Part shown: one piece after another, positions 38,569-50,528 of the stretch
How the letters are laid out: every line of letters begins with the position of its first letter
Numbering within the stretch: position 1 is the stretch's first letter
Source of the DNA: Toxotes chatareus
Lineage: Eukaryota > Chordata > Actinopteri > Toxotidae
NCBI GenBank assembly: GCA_016801885.1
Contig: CM028895.1
Location: forward strand, 10,626,001 to 10,690,000
Direction of reading: 5' to 3'
DNA length: 64,000 nucleotides
The notes under the pieces: model-generated
Seen by the model: only the letters and a program-made list of their open reading frames with translations
Databases searched by the model: none
Told to the model about the DNA's origin: nothing
Program-made: the position numbers and the translations under genes

Positions 38569-39279
38569 TTGACAGGGAGGTGATTGAGAAGAAGCCAGAG
38601 AAGTTCAAGGTGGAGTGTCTCAATGATATCAAGAACCTCTTCTACCCCAACACACAGCCTTTCTATGCAGCGTTTGGCAACAGACCAACGGTATGCACAC
38701 ACACGCATCTGCACTTCTTGTTTACAGTACAGTTGATAGTATCTGAATTTGCTGGTGCTCAATGTAAAATTTATTCTATCTTGAGTTTTATATTTGAACA
38801 GCAAAGCCATTTATGCAGACTGTTGTATTATGTATATTATCTCTGACATTAAATCCCTTTCTCTTTTTATATTTGTAGGATGTATATTCCTATAAAGAAG
38901 TAGGAGTGCCACTGAACAGGATTTTTACAGTTAACCCCAAAGGCGAGCTGGTGCAGGAGCACGCCAAGACCAACATCTCATCGTAAGTCTTGCACATAGT
39001 TTACATCATCTATCCTGGGAAAAATATTGTAATTACTTTAGAGAAGATGTTTAGTTTGTTTGGTCAGTGCGTCTGATTGTTTCATCCTCCTCTCCTCTCT
39101 TCAGCTACGCACGTCTAGGCGAGGTGGTGGACCATGTGTTCCCCCTGAAGACGCGAGCCTCCTCCTCAGACTTCCCCTGCTCAGACACCTTCAGCCACTT
39201 CACGTACTGGAGGGAGCAGCTCCCCCGGGTGGATCATCAAGGAACTACACCGCCACAGACTCCCAGTCCCGGCAGCTGA
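30848..39279 (+). CDS. lpin1: lipin-1, phosphatidate phosphatase and transcriptional co-regulator
   Basis: Nineteen coding exons: 30848-31039, 31142-31237, 32933-33219, 34214-34327, 34432-34555, 34652-35003, 35131-35224, 35319-35503, 35614-35707, 35884-35953, 36656-36748, 36932-36993, 37123-37261, 37402-37550, 38038-38124, 38258-38410, 38576-38690, 38879-38982, 39105-39279; 894 codons, all phases consistent. Lipins dephosphorylate phosphatidate to diacylglycerol (Mg2+ dependent) at the ER and act with nuclear receptors. Visible parts: N-LIP from MNYVGQLAGQVF (residue 1) with Gly84, the residue hit in the mouse fld2J allele; TSPI with Ser106, an mTOR site in mammals; nuclear localisation signal KKRRKRRRK (147-155); PKKGGRWWFSWRGRN; C-LIP with catalytic DIDGT (677-681) and co-activator motif LGHIL (688-692). 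The C-terminal SDFPCSDTFSHFTYWRE block matches LPIN1 rather than LPIN2 or LPIN3. It appears intact. Confidence 0.97.
37349..37400 (+). repeat. (CA)26 tract immediately before the acceptor of lpin1 coding exon 14
   Basis: The run ends in CACACAG, so the microsatellite itself supplies the last intron bases before exon 37402-37550, which encodes DIDGT. Only a short pyrimidine stretch (TTCTTTTCTTTCT) lies upstream of the run. CA repeats are known hnRNP L binding sites that can affect splicing. Confidence 0.95.
38536..38567 (+). repeat. (TG)n tract before lpin1 coding exon 17
   Basis: About 16 TG units end 8 bases before the acceptor of exon 38576-38690. UG repeats in RNA are TDP-43/CELF-type binding sequences. 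Length may vary between individuals. Confidence 0.9.
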
Positions 39280-40804
39280 CTAACTGTGGCCTGCTGAGTG
39301 ACTCCCTGCGGGGCGGAGCGCTCACTGACTGACTGTCTGTGTGCTTGAGATGTTGCAGTCATTTGGACAGTGACGGTTACATGTTTGTGTGTTACGTGTG
39401 TGTGATGTGAATCTGTAGATTTTTGTAATAGATGGAGCACTTTTTTTAAGTGCACAGTAGAGAGTCAACCTAGAAGGCCAATCTGCTGTGAATAGTCTTA
39501 TAACGCACAACATGGATGTAAGCGCACTTTTATCCAAAGATGGCCTCTGTGGTCATCTGATTAGATGTATGTATATGAGAAATTATACTAATTTATTCAG
39601 GCAGCTTAGCACGTATATTATTTTGGAGTGAGTGTTGACATTATCTCAGTAGCTAGAGTTTCCACACAGTCTCGATGACATCTGTTTATAAGTGCTTCAG
39701 AACAATACTGTGCATACTTCAGAAAGCAAGTTACTTCAGCTTGTGCCAAATGTAGAATTTATTTTCTTACTCTGAACTTTTTTCAGTCCAGACTGTTACG
39801 GATAATCAGTCAACACAGAAATGCAAATACATAGCTAGTTTTACTTTATAGCAACATGTGTGTTATTGTGTCTGAAAGAAACTAAACAAGTCAGTATTAA
39901 ATATTTAATATGTACTACAGAGCACAGTGAATGAATGGGCATCTGTTGAGGTGTGGTAGCTAACAAAAGGACAGTCGAAATGAATGTTTATCGTTGAGAC
40001 AAATTGATGACAAGAAAACAAAGCACAAGTCTTTTAATAGTCATAACCATCAGTTTTCTCTAAAAATCACGTATCAATCACGTAACAACGTGTCTGTATG
40101 TGCGAGAGGCATTGCTGGATCATTTTGTTTTTAAGTGCGAGTCACCGTGTGTTTGTGTTTTGATCGGAATGTCATTTCGCAAAACGTCTTGTAATTTATT
40201 TATACGCTCAAAGTTTATACAGAAACACGTTGATCGTCGTTGCCTATATGACGGTCACATGTTCCGCTCTCCAAGATGACACTTAGTTTCATAAAGTGTG
40301 TTGTATTTATTTTATTAATTTACCTGATGAGCAACTGACATAAAAACATAGCTTTTACTGTGCTGTTACTGCCATTCCTCGTGGAACATCAGCATCAGCT
40401 GAGAGAGGACAGTAGGCCACAGCATTAAAATGAACGTCTGACCTTTTCTTTTTTGTCTATTTTCTCTGTTACAGACACTTGAAGAGGAATCTTTATTTCT
40501 TACAATACAACAGACAACATGTGGTCATTAATGTGAGCTGCTATCATGGTGACCCATATCATTGCCTTTATAGTTAACAAAACCACCTGAATAGTATCAG
40601 TACAGTAGGTGTGAGTAAACCTGTAGTTTATGAGAGGATGTGTATATAATGCTGTAATAGTGTTATTCTTTCTATGAAAGAGCTAAAAGAGCCTGAAAGT
40701 ATTTGATTTTTGCCTAAACTGTGAAAATGATGGGTGATTTGCTCGTTCACTCCCTCCATCCCCTCTGTCGACCAGTTCACTGTTAAATTGGTGTAATCAA
40801 ACTC

Positions 40805-40810
40805 AATAAA
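40805..40810 (+). terminator. lpin1: candidate poly(A) signal of lpin1
   Basis: AATAAA about 1.5 kb after the stop codon at 39277-39279. The sequence between is AT-rich with no reading frame, consistent with a long 3' UTR as in other lipin genes. Confidence 0.6.
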
Positions 40811-41657
40811 AATGCCTTGTTACATCAGTGATTGTGTGATAATGTTAACATATGTTGACCTCAGCGTTACTTTTTATAACAACGATGGCTCCTCAACAAA
40901 GTTTATTCTCAACTTTGAGAATACTTCTATCTCTTTACTTCTACCAACAGTCCACTTATGGTTGGCTGATGGAGGCTGGTTGGTTGAGGCTATGGGTGCA
41001 TATGGAGCAGGTGGAGCGACGGAGGCTTGACAGGGTGCAGGTTTACCCCAGCAGGCCTCCTCTTTCCAGCCTCCATTTCATGCTCATGAATTTTTTGCTC
41101 AATTCATGAGCAATTAATTAAATCATTTGTAAGTAATTTGGTTAATTGCAGGTAGACACACAGAAGTTAATTTGATTGCAATTAGAGTCTCATGAATAAC
41201 ATTTCTCACAAATCCTTAAGGAAAAAAAGGAGACAACACCTGTGATTAATTACTAACAAAGAAGTGAATGTGTCAGGCATAGCCTGGAATAAGGATGTGC
41301 TTGAATAAATCCTGAATCTGTAATGCAGCAGCACTTTATTTACATACTGTGTGTGCATGTTTATGTCAACATACAGTTTATTCATGCACTTTCCTACAAG
41401 CAGCAAAACTCAGCTGTTCTCAGTTCCTCCACCGTCATGCACAACAGTGTGCGGGGTTACTAGAGAGCAGAGGGGGCCGCACTTCACAATGTGCGGGAGG
41501 AGTTTCCAAAACCCAGCAACACCATTGGCTTGGGCCCCAGGGTGCTGCACCATACGGAGGTGTAGACTGTTGAAGGAATCTTGGCGACTACGGAAAACGA
41601 AAGTCGATGAGGACAAACCACCGTCACCTGCGAGGGCTGTGTTTGTTCCCGTGAAGA

Positions 41658-44600
41658 ATGACGAACACGGTAAGAGACCTGTTTTTGAAGTGGGCTTGTT
41701 TTCATCCGGAACACTTGTTGCATCCTTTCGGTTTGTGTTTGCTTTGTCGGATCTTCCTCTTTCTGTGCAACCAAACGCTTTAAAAGTTAATAGTGACTAT
41801 AAATTATAAAGCATCGGCAACAGTTTAGAATTAGACTGGGTGAGATTTCTGTTGTCAAGTCTTTTTCCTTTAAGCGGTAAATAGTGAACACAGATCTGTC
41901 CAGTAGAGCTGAGGTGCATAAGCTGCTGTATCTACTATGTTTCTGATTAGATGTTGCTTAATAGCCACTAAACAGCATTAGACGGTCATAGTACAAAACA
42001 GAGGGACTGCAGATAATGAGTCACTGAGTTGTTTTTGCTCATAACTGGAGAAAAACCCTCGTGTTTTAATATGTTGTAAGATATAGAAAAATACAATGCC
42101 TGATCTGCTATTTTAAGAAGCACAATTTCCTATTTAAAATTGTTAAAATTACATCCACTCCTTCTCTCTCACTGATCAATCCATAATCTATTAATACGCA
42201 AACACACTGCTGGACTTCACTGATAAGTTCATCCTCAGTGCATGTGATCTGGAGGCTTCAATTTGTCTACATTACACTTGTGTAAGTTGCGTACTGGACC
42301 ACAGTTGGCTTCCACTCATTTACACCGAAGATTTAGGTTTCTCACACAACAATATCTCAAATAAGTGAAGCAATAATAAACAGAATCAGTCTTTCAAACT
42401 GTTTTACAACCTGTATAATCTTCTTGTGTAATGCTGATGAAGACAGTAATACATAACTTTAATAACTCTGTTATACAGCTGGTGTGTATATAAATCAGTA
42501 TTAATTGATAACCTAATAATGTCTCTATTTTCTCAAGGCATTTGAACCTGAAATTTTTTTTTGTTAAAACAGAAAGTAAAACATTGGTGTTCTGTGTCGC
42601 TTAGTTTCTGTTTGTACCCACAGCAGCTACTAACTACCTTCCCAAAATTTTCTCTTTCTTTTTCTTCTCTCACATACAGGAGTCATAAAGCAGCCTATAA
42701 ATCAGCCATGTTTCTATTCCACTCGGTTCATTCTTTTTATTAAAGGTGTCAAACATCAACTTTAACTTTAACATTAGTATGGCTCTTTCCTCCAGTATAG
42801 GGATTCAGGCAGGGCAGGCCTGGAAGATGAGGAGGAGTTTGTGGATATATTGGATGAGAGGAGGCGAGGCAGTGATCTCGGTCATGCCCTCAGGACCTTT
42901 AACCCCCACCCCTACCAAGGAACCCCACCTTGCTCCACGGCTGATCTCAACAAAGCCGTGCTCGAATCCCAGTATCTAAGCTATGTGGCCAAAGAGGTGG
43001 GACTGTGTGATTTAAAACAAAAAATTTAACTAAGAAGTTTCACACTGCAACATGGAGTATGCTCATTTCCTTGCATCCATTCTTCAGATCACCATGGAGA
43101 CGGGCTCGTCGGTGGAGGAGGTGAGAGAGGCAGCTCGTGGGATTTTGGAGGAAATGTCTCAAAACCTGCAGCTGGGGTTTATCAGGTTGATGGGCTACAC
43201 GTTCACCAAGGTGTTCAAGAGACTCTTCACCAGCATCTTTGTCAACATGGACGGCCTCAACATGGTCAGGACGCATTAACTAAGCTCCACAGTAGTTATT
43301 ACTATAAATACGCAGGCCTCTGTGAATTAGATCTTAAAGGGTCAGTTCACCCAAAATATAAAACATTAGATGTTCTCATGTATCCCTAATGGCATCTAGC
43401 TACTGTAGATACATAGTTGCAGTTTTAATTGAACTGAAAAATTACTTTTTTTTTTTTTTTAAATGCATCTTTAATTTTTCTGTCCTCGCAGCTCCAACAA
43501 GCTGTTCAGGAGACTCCTGTGATCCTGATGCCCAATCACAGGAGTTACGTGGACTTCTTAATCATCTCCTACATCCTGTTCACCTACGACATCCCTATAC
43601 CTGTTATTGCTGCAGGAATTCGCAAGTATCTATTAGAATTAAAACAGCAGAATATGATACATAAAATAGGGTTAAATTACAACATCTCTACTGGATATAA
43701 ACATTTTTCTTGACTTGTTTCTTTGCTTTCAGACTCTAACTTCTCCCTCTCCTTCTATTTATGTTTCTATTTCTCTTTCTCTCCACTGTAAAGCTCTTGC
43801 AGGGATGAAGATGGTAGGAGAGATACTGCGTCGCTCTGGAGCTTTCTTTATCCGACGTGCCATTGGCTCGGACAAACTGTACTGGGCAGTGCTGTCAGAA
43901 TATGTGAAAACCATTGTCAGGGTGAGAAATGGCCCCAGTATTCCTCAAAAAGCTTGTTTGGCCATCAGGCACTGTAAATAGCGCATCCAATTGTTTAATG
44001 TCTTTTCTGTAGAGAGGACATGCTCCTATGGAGTTTTATGTGGAAGGGTTTAGGAGTCGCACACTAAAGTCCCTGACGCCTAAGTTAGGTGAGTGTCCAC
44101 CTGTTAACACAGTGTTTGACACAGGTAGTGCAAACAAGGGTACTTTCATTTCATATATTTAATCTCATGTTTTCATTCTAGGACATCCTTTCATTTTGAC
44201 CTTGGGCTGCATTTGTTAATAGGTGTATGTATATATCCCTATGCCTCTGCCTCTCCTTGTCCTTCACTATCTGTATGTGTCTGCAGGTATGATGCACATG
44301 GTGCTGGAGCCCTACTTTAAAGGTGAGGTGTTTGATATCTCATTGGTGCCCATCAGCATCAGCTACGACCGAGTGCTGGAGGAGTCGCTGCTTGCCCACG
44401 AGTTACTGGGTGTCCCCAAACCCAAAGAAAGCACCACAGTATGCCACTTTTCTTACTTCAGCAATAATTCATAATGGACTCACTGAAAGAAGCCTCACCA
44501 CCATCCAGCAGTCACTGAGATGTAAAACTGTTTATAGTGAAGGTTAATTGGGTTCAGATGAACCTCACTGGCCCATTACTGCCTGTTCCGAATCATATTT

Positions 44601-47600
44601 TGTTTCTTGAAGATGTAAAAATGCTTTTTTTCTGTTTATTGTACTTGCAAACAATACTGGGAGATATGTAGGTTTTGACTTCATTACTTCTTGTCTGAAG
44701 GGTTGTGTAAAAATAGAGCTGATTATTCTTGCTTGTGATTGGGTCTTTCTCTGCAGGGTCTGCTGAAGGCCAGCAAAGTGCTCCGGGAAGATTACGGCAC
44801 CATGCATGTGAACTTTGGCCGCCCTCTGTCAGTCAGACAGCTGTGTCAGGGCAAGATAAACCGCTGCCAGTACAACCTCATACCCAGGTTGAAATGTTCT
44901 TTTACAAATCTGTGCAGAAAATTCAATCTGTTTTTCTGCATGCGTACCATACTCACCATCCAGGGCTTAAATTAAGCCAGGATTTTAGAAATGCTGAGGT
45001 CAGGAGTTCAAATTCCCCTATTAGCTGCCAACCAGACTCTGTATTATTTTTTGAGTATTTTTTAAAACAAGTCACATTCATTCATGTGTTTAATTATATT
45101 TTCTGTAAATGTTACTTTATCTCTCTACATCAGTGCTGCCACTAAAATCCTGTCATTATGATTTAATTTGTTTAAACAAGTGTTACGATTGTAGAATGTA
45201 ACCCTTTTCAAATAGTTGTAAACCCTCCAAATTTTCAGCAATGTTATCGAAGGAGTGTCCACAATAGTAGCAACAGTCACAGTCATCTATTTTCCTATCT
45301 GACTGCAGCATGGTCTGTTTGTCTGCATCCCTCCCTTCTTCCTGCTCACCCCCTCCTCTTCTCTCCCTTTGTTTCTGTTCACAGAGATCTTCCTCAGAAG
45401 CCCACTGCAGAGGCACAAGCCTGCGTGAACTGGCTGGCTCATCTGATGGTACGAATCCAAGAAGAGGGCTCTCTGATCAGCCCGTGGTCCCTGATGGCCT
45501 GTGTGTTGCTCCAAGCTCCTATCACAGTCTTAACAGAAGAGGGTCTGCTGTGGCATCAGCTCACAGAAAAAACCCTCTGGCTCAGGAAGCTGGTGCTGGA
45601 CTACGGCTCTCGTCTGAACTGGCCTGGTGGGTGACAATATGGAGTTCCAACAATATCTTTATGATTTTTTTAAAAGTAACATTTAATAATAACAAAAACA
45701 TATTCACATTCATGTCCAAATGGTAAGAATACCAACACATAAACCCTAAATAAATAAATGAGTATTTTAATTATACAAAAAACTAAGGAAGAAAGCCATA
45801 TAAATGCATAAAAAATACATATAAAATAAAATATATTAAAATTTTCCCACATTGATTCTCATATTGTTTACAGATGTGGGGCAGCACTGTTAAACCTGGA
45901 GTGAGTTTTATTATTTTGCTTTGCATTTGTGCAAATGCAGCTGCTTGAGCACATGATTGGGATAAGAGTTAAGCTCTCCTTACACTGGGCCTTTACTGAG
46001 GCTTATGTTCACATCTTTTGATTGACCACTAGGTGGCGTTTGCATATTGCATTTCAAGTGAGTCAGACAAAGTTAATGCAGAGAAAAGTAAGTCAGTGCT
46101 TCTTCCCACCCCGTCTTTAAAGTCTGACAGCGTCTCACCTCATCTCGGCTCCTTCGGCCCGGTCTGCGGTAGATCAGACAGATTAGGTGAATGTGAACTG
46201 GCACGAGCGTTCAGATTCACTTAGGAGATGTTCTGTGGATTAATGCACTTTAAGCAACTTATCCTAAGAGGACCCCACTGCACTGTCTCACTTTACAGGT
46301 GTTGTTTGTGTGCAGACTCACATATGTAGACACATAAACACTCACAGGCATGCACATATAAGCTATTCTGAGGCCAGGATACCCACCCTTTGAAACTCCG
46401 AACTGCTTATTAAAGAAGGGTAACGTGGAGGTTGTTTTCTGTAGGACGAACTGCGGACGCAGACGTGATGTCATCCACCGTGGCCCTCCATCGCTCCATA
46501 GTTCACCGTAAAGCGGGGCGTGTCTACCTGGTTCAGGAGGAGGAGCCGGCCAGGGAGCGTCCAATCAGCCCAGAGGAGGGTGTTATGAGGGTAGCGGCGG
46601 CGGTGCTGATGCTGGCCTCCTATAGGAATCAGGCGCTGCACGTTTTTGTGCGTCCGGCCCTGCTCGTGGCGGCCATAAACATCACAAAGAGCACACGTAG
46701 AGGTGAGGGTTGGACACTGTGAAAATACTCTTGTACCCTTGTATTTTCCTCCTGCTTCATTGCGACCCACCCTTCTGTTCGCAGATGAGCTCTTCAGCTT
46801 CTTCTGCTTCCTGCAGGACCTCTTCTCCCACGAGTTCATCTTCATCCCTGACAAGTTAACTGAGGTAACACCCTCACCTGTCAAGGCTCGGCTTCCTCCG
46901 AGCATCTCAGGACAAAGGTCATAAAGAGGATTATTTTCCTCTTAAACACAGAAATACTTTTACTGTGCATGATGGCTTCTTGAGTCGTTGCTTCATTTGC
47001 AATCCAGACATGTTGTCTCTGATATCGTGTTAATGTCTGTGTATCAATCAGGACTTTGAGGAGGCATGCTTCCTCCTGAAGAAATGCGGAGCAGTCCACA
47101 TCAGTCAGCAAGAAGTGACGCTTTCAGACACGGGGCTGGAGGTGTTGTCCTTCCTGCAAGCACTACTGCAACCATTCATAGATTCCTATCAGGTTCTTCA
47201 ACTTTTGTTTTCTCGGATTGTGATAACATATTATGCACGTACAGGAAATTCAGGTTATTTAGCAGGGAGAGGGTGTAGTCAAGAACATTTTATTTCAGCA
47301 TTACTGAGTCCAGATTTCTCTGTGTAAACTTTTAAGCTGGTACGTTATTTGAATGCAGGACATTTCCTTTGGGGGGAGGAGGTCTTGTTTCAGCTGATTC
47401 CAGTATTTTTAGACAGCATATTTAAACATGACTACCTCTTAGGTCAATAAAACACAAATGAGTAAATATACATACATACATTTTCAGCTCTTACTACAAG
47501 TAGAGAAGAAGAAAGTTTATGTTCTTCTGCCTCATCAGGTGTGTTTTTATGTCCAGGTGATGTTCAGGTACCTATGTGAAGATGGAGCTCATGTGCTCAC

Positions 47601-48265
47601 AGAGAAAGAGTTCCTACCTGCTGTGAGAAACCTGGCTACAAAGCTCATCCTCTCAGGTAAAACAGAAAGTGTGAGAAATTACCTCTGACCTCTAGAGACA
47701 CCTTCAGCCGTTAAACTCTGCAAATCCCTTCACTGTGATTATTTTTCTGCATTTTGCAGGTGAGCTTCACACCTATGAAGCTCTTTCATCTGACACACAA
47801 AAAAACGTTTTGTCGGGTCTGCGAAGACTGGAGGCTGTGACAAAGTTGAGGGCGTGAGTAATGAGATTAGCTCCCTGCGAATCTGTTTGGTTTTAAGCTC
47901 AGTCTCTGCAGTAGTTGAGAAGCTGTCTGCACTTCTGATGCCAAAGTTATGCATGTTGAGTTTCTCCGTCTCGTTTTCTCGTCACAGGTCTGAGCAGAAC
48001 GAGTACAAAGTGAACAAAGTGGCCGTTAGAAGAATTGGGGACATACTTTGTAAGCTGTGATATTATGATGAGGATAAAGCGGTTGCTTCGTGGCTGTGCC
48101 ACAGTTTTGCAGATGAATATTTTGGTTTATTTTACTGTACTGCCTTTGAAATACCCTTTTTGTTCACCACAACAGCAGTCTGAAAGATTTCTCTTCTCCT
48201 CTCTCACTGTAGCTGGGAAAATCCCTCCCCACATGCTCCAGACGACACCTGATGCAAGACTTTAG
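41658..48265 (+). CDS. gnpat: dihydroxyacetone phosphate acyltransferase (glyceronephosphate O-acyltransferase)
   Basis: Sixteen coding exons: 41658-41669, 42796-42996, 43088-43264, 43492-43621, 43794-43921, 44013-44088, 44287-44438, 44757-44887, 45385-45626, 46445-46702, 46785-46864, 47052-47192, 47557-47656, 47760-47853, 47988-48049, 48213-48265; 678 codons. The enzyme acylates dihydroxyacetone phosphate on the inner face of the peroxisomal membrane, the first step to plasmalogens. Acyltransferase motifs are NHRSYVD (HX4D, His146-Asp151), GAFFIRR (189-195), FYVEGFRSR (224-232) and VPISIS (262-267). The C-terminus ends in ARL, a type 1 peroxisomal targeting signal; human ends in AKL. The intron after 43621 uses a GC donor (C|GCAAGT), the only choice found that keeps phase and motif order. 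The start in exon 1 gives MTNT then exon 2; this four-residue opening is the least certain part. Confidence 0.93.
43336..43430 (+). repeat. short interspersed repeat fragment in gnpat intron 3
   Basis: Begins 'aaagggtcagttcaccca', a word I recognise as the edge of common percomorph interspersed repeats. The family is not identified and the 3' border is uncertain. Confidence 0.4.
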
Positions 48266-48956
48266 TCTCCACTGGAACAGATCCATCTCAGCCCACGGTC
48301 CCATTTACCTCTTCTTGACCCTTTCCCTCTTCTTGTCTTCTTCCTCATCTTTTTTCCTCAGTGCCTTTATGCAGCCTTCGGTAGAACTGCTGCACCTAAA
48401 CTCTACACTCTGAGCTCTCAGACACAATATTTTATCCTTGATGCCAGACTTAACCTGGCTGCATTCCACTATTCAACATTCACTACCTCCCCCTCTCTGC
48501 ATCCTTGCTCTCATCCTTTACAGGTCTGACAGGGAAAAGAAAAACCTGACATGGTGACCCCAAAGGTGACAGTATTACTAATTTAGTTTGATGGCTAGAA
48601 TCAGAACTAGTTGTTGAAGAAAGACATTTTTTTAGATAAAAACACGAGGTACTGGCGATGCCTGTGGATTGTGACACTGAACTATAATTTAATTTTTAAA
48701 AATTTACATTGTGTTAATATATTTTTAACTTCCTGTCCTAGTTTTATTATTGATTGACATGACTGATAGGATAAATGAGGAAACAAACATGTCTAACTAA
48801 AATTGTTTGCTGACATTTTAAGTGCAATCAGATAGAAAACACTGAATTATGACACTTGATTTTATGTAGAATTATATAGCAGTTAAGGTTTAAATAGCAC
48901 AAGGGCAAAGTCCATAACCCATCGCAAATATGTGAGATTTCATTTTGTTTGAGACA

Positions 48957-48962
48957 TTTATT
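48957..48962 (-). terminator. candidate poly(A) signal of the 193-residue minus-strand gene
   Basis: AATAAA on the minus strand, about 260 bases after the stop at 49220-49222. It lies 19 bases from the gnpat candidate signal on the other strand, so the two 3' ends would overlap. Confidence 0.5.
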
Positions 48963-48980
48963 TCAACTTCTTTACATCTC

Positions 48981-48986
48981 AATAAA
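48981..48986 (+). terminator. gnpat: candidate poly(A) signal of gnpat
   Basis: AATAAA about 715 bases after the gnpat stop codon at 48263-48265; no nearer AATAAA was seen on the plus strand. Confidence 0.5.
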
Positions 48987-49219
48987 TGTAAAATGAATGT
49001 AACAAAATGCACCATAGATTCTTTATCTTTTTTTCCCCATACTTAAATATCGTTTCTTCTCTGATTCTGTTGGTACTATTCCCTCAGCAACAGTGAGTGA
49101 CACCAGAGTTGAGAAGTTCAACCTCCTGCCATCTTTGCCTGCACCTGTAACCCCTCAGCAGTTAGAAGAAGGCCTCTTATGTGCCAATTAACCAGTAAAT
49201 TATTGTACACGGACAAAGC

Positions 49220-50528
49220 TTATCTATACACAGGTGGCACGTCGACCTTGATGCGTAAAGCGCTGACGGGGTCTTGACAAAACACTGAGATGTATTCCAA
49301 AACTTTAGAATTTAGCTTTTTCTCGCTCTCTTTGGCTCTGTGCCGCTCTTTGTCCCATCTCTCCTTCTCGCCGTTCATTTGGGAGAACAGGTTGATTTGG
49401 ATGGTGCGCAGCGTCGCTGCTAGGACGTAGAAGCCTCCCTGCAGCATGTGGCTGAAGGCGGCGCCCACACTGAGCGCTGCGCCCATCAGGTTGGGCACCG
49501 TCTCGCACACCACACACATGCCCTCCAGGAAGTGCAGCGTGCCTTTCCTGGCCAGGGGCTGGCCTTGTTGGAGGTAGCCGTGGGGGGACGGGGTTTGCTG
49601 GGCATGGTTGACTAGGTATCTCGCACAGTCGGCGAAGTGGGTGGCTGCGCGGCGCAGCGGGAGCAGGGCCAGATACAGGTGACAAGCAGCTTTGGTCAGA
49701 GCATGGAAGAGCAGCCGCAGCTCAAGCACGGCGTTGCCTGGAGATAAGAGGGTAACGGGGTCAGCTGAAGTCTAATTTAACACTGTGGCTAATGTCAGCA
49801 ACCATTACAAACAGCGTCTGCCACTGGATTAAAGTCTGTGCACCAGCCGTGTGGGCAACGGGTGACACCTGAGCACGCAAAGCCAGTGGCGCGGCGCGTT
49901 ATTACGCGCCCCTGTTACACAGGATCCACCCTCTGATCAAATGAGCAGTATCACAGACTTTTGTTTTCAAAAAAAAAAAATCAATTTCTTTTCATTGCAG
50001 CTTTACTTTTGTCAAGATAATATCTTGAAACCATTAAGCCAATATTAGAATAATAAAGTCTTTTAAATGTCTGAACTGAAGAAAATTTACTACACACAAA
50101 AGAACGTCCAAATAGTTTTAATGAGTGACATCCACAGCTACGCACGCGGCAGGGTTTATTCTAGTTAAGCTCAATTTGGGACACGTGCGTAAATTGAGAA
50201 TATCATGATTTCCTGATCTAAGACGTCCCACTGCGCCATGGATCCGTGGACTGGTTTTGGGCCACTGATAATTAATTCTTAGCAAAACTAAAAAGAAAGA
50301 TAATTTGTGTTTTTACCCTGAAAATGATACAGTTTTCAGCCTGCTCTTCATCTTATGCGAGGAGATAAATAGTAATTTTTAATGCGGTAAATTTATGAAA
50401 CCCGTTTCTGCCATAAGGTGGTTCCTGAAAAGCTTCCAAATCTCCACTTGCCATTTTCTCTTACCGTCTATAAAGCAGAAAACCCAGAGCAGGGCAATAC
50501 TCGCTGCCAACGAAGTCCACCAATCCAT
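49220..50528 (-). CDS. unrecognised 193-residue protein with N-terminal membrane segment
   Basis: Two exons on the minus strand: 50528-50465 and 49737-49220, joined in phase 1 by a strong donor (ACG|GTAAGAG) and acceptor (TTATCTCCAG). The ATG at 50528 is followed by a short head, MDWWTS, and a hydrophobic run LAASIALLWVFCFI, which looks like an uncleaved signal anchor or signal peptide. The rest has a His/Cys-containing amphipathic section (HALTKAACHLYLALLPLRRA), a Pro/Gln-rich linker, a small-residue hydrophobic stretch (LMGAALSVGAAFSHML), a charged helix (GEKERWDKERHRAKESEKK), and ends VDVPPVYR. Exon 2 is GC-rich with many GC-ending codons, as expected of a real teleost coding exon. I do not recognise the family and assign no function. 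It is convergent with gnpat and divergent from fam228. Confidence 0.75.

Noticed and set aside
41351..41809. 152-codon frame over the first gnpat exon
   Set aside because: It runs through the donor at 41669 and stops at once when spliced to exon 2, so it is treated as an upstream overlapping frame, not the gnpat start.
49305..49685. 126-codon minus-strand frame rich in Pro and Arg
   Set aside because: Out-of-frame shadow of the 193-residue gene's second exon, produced by high GC.
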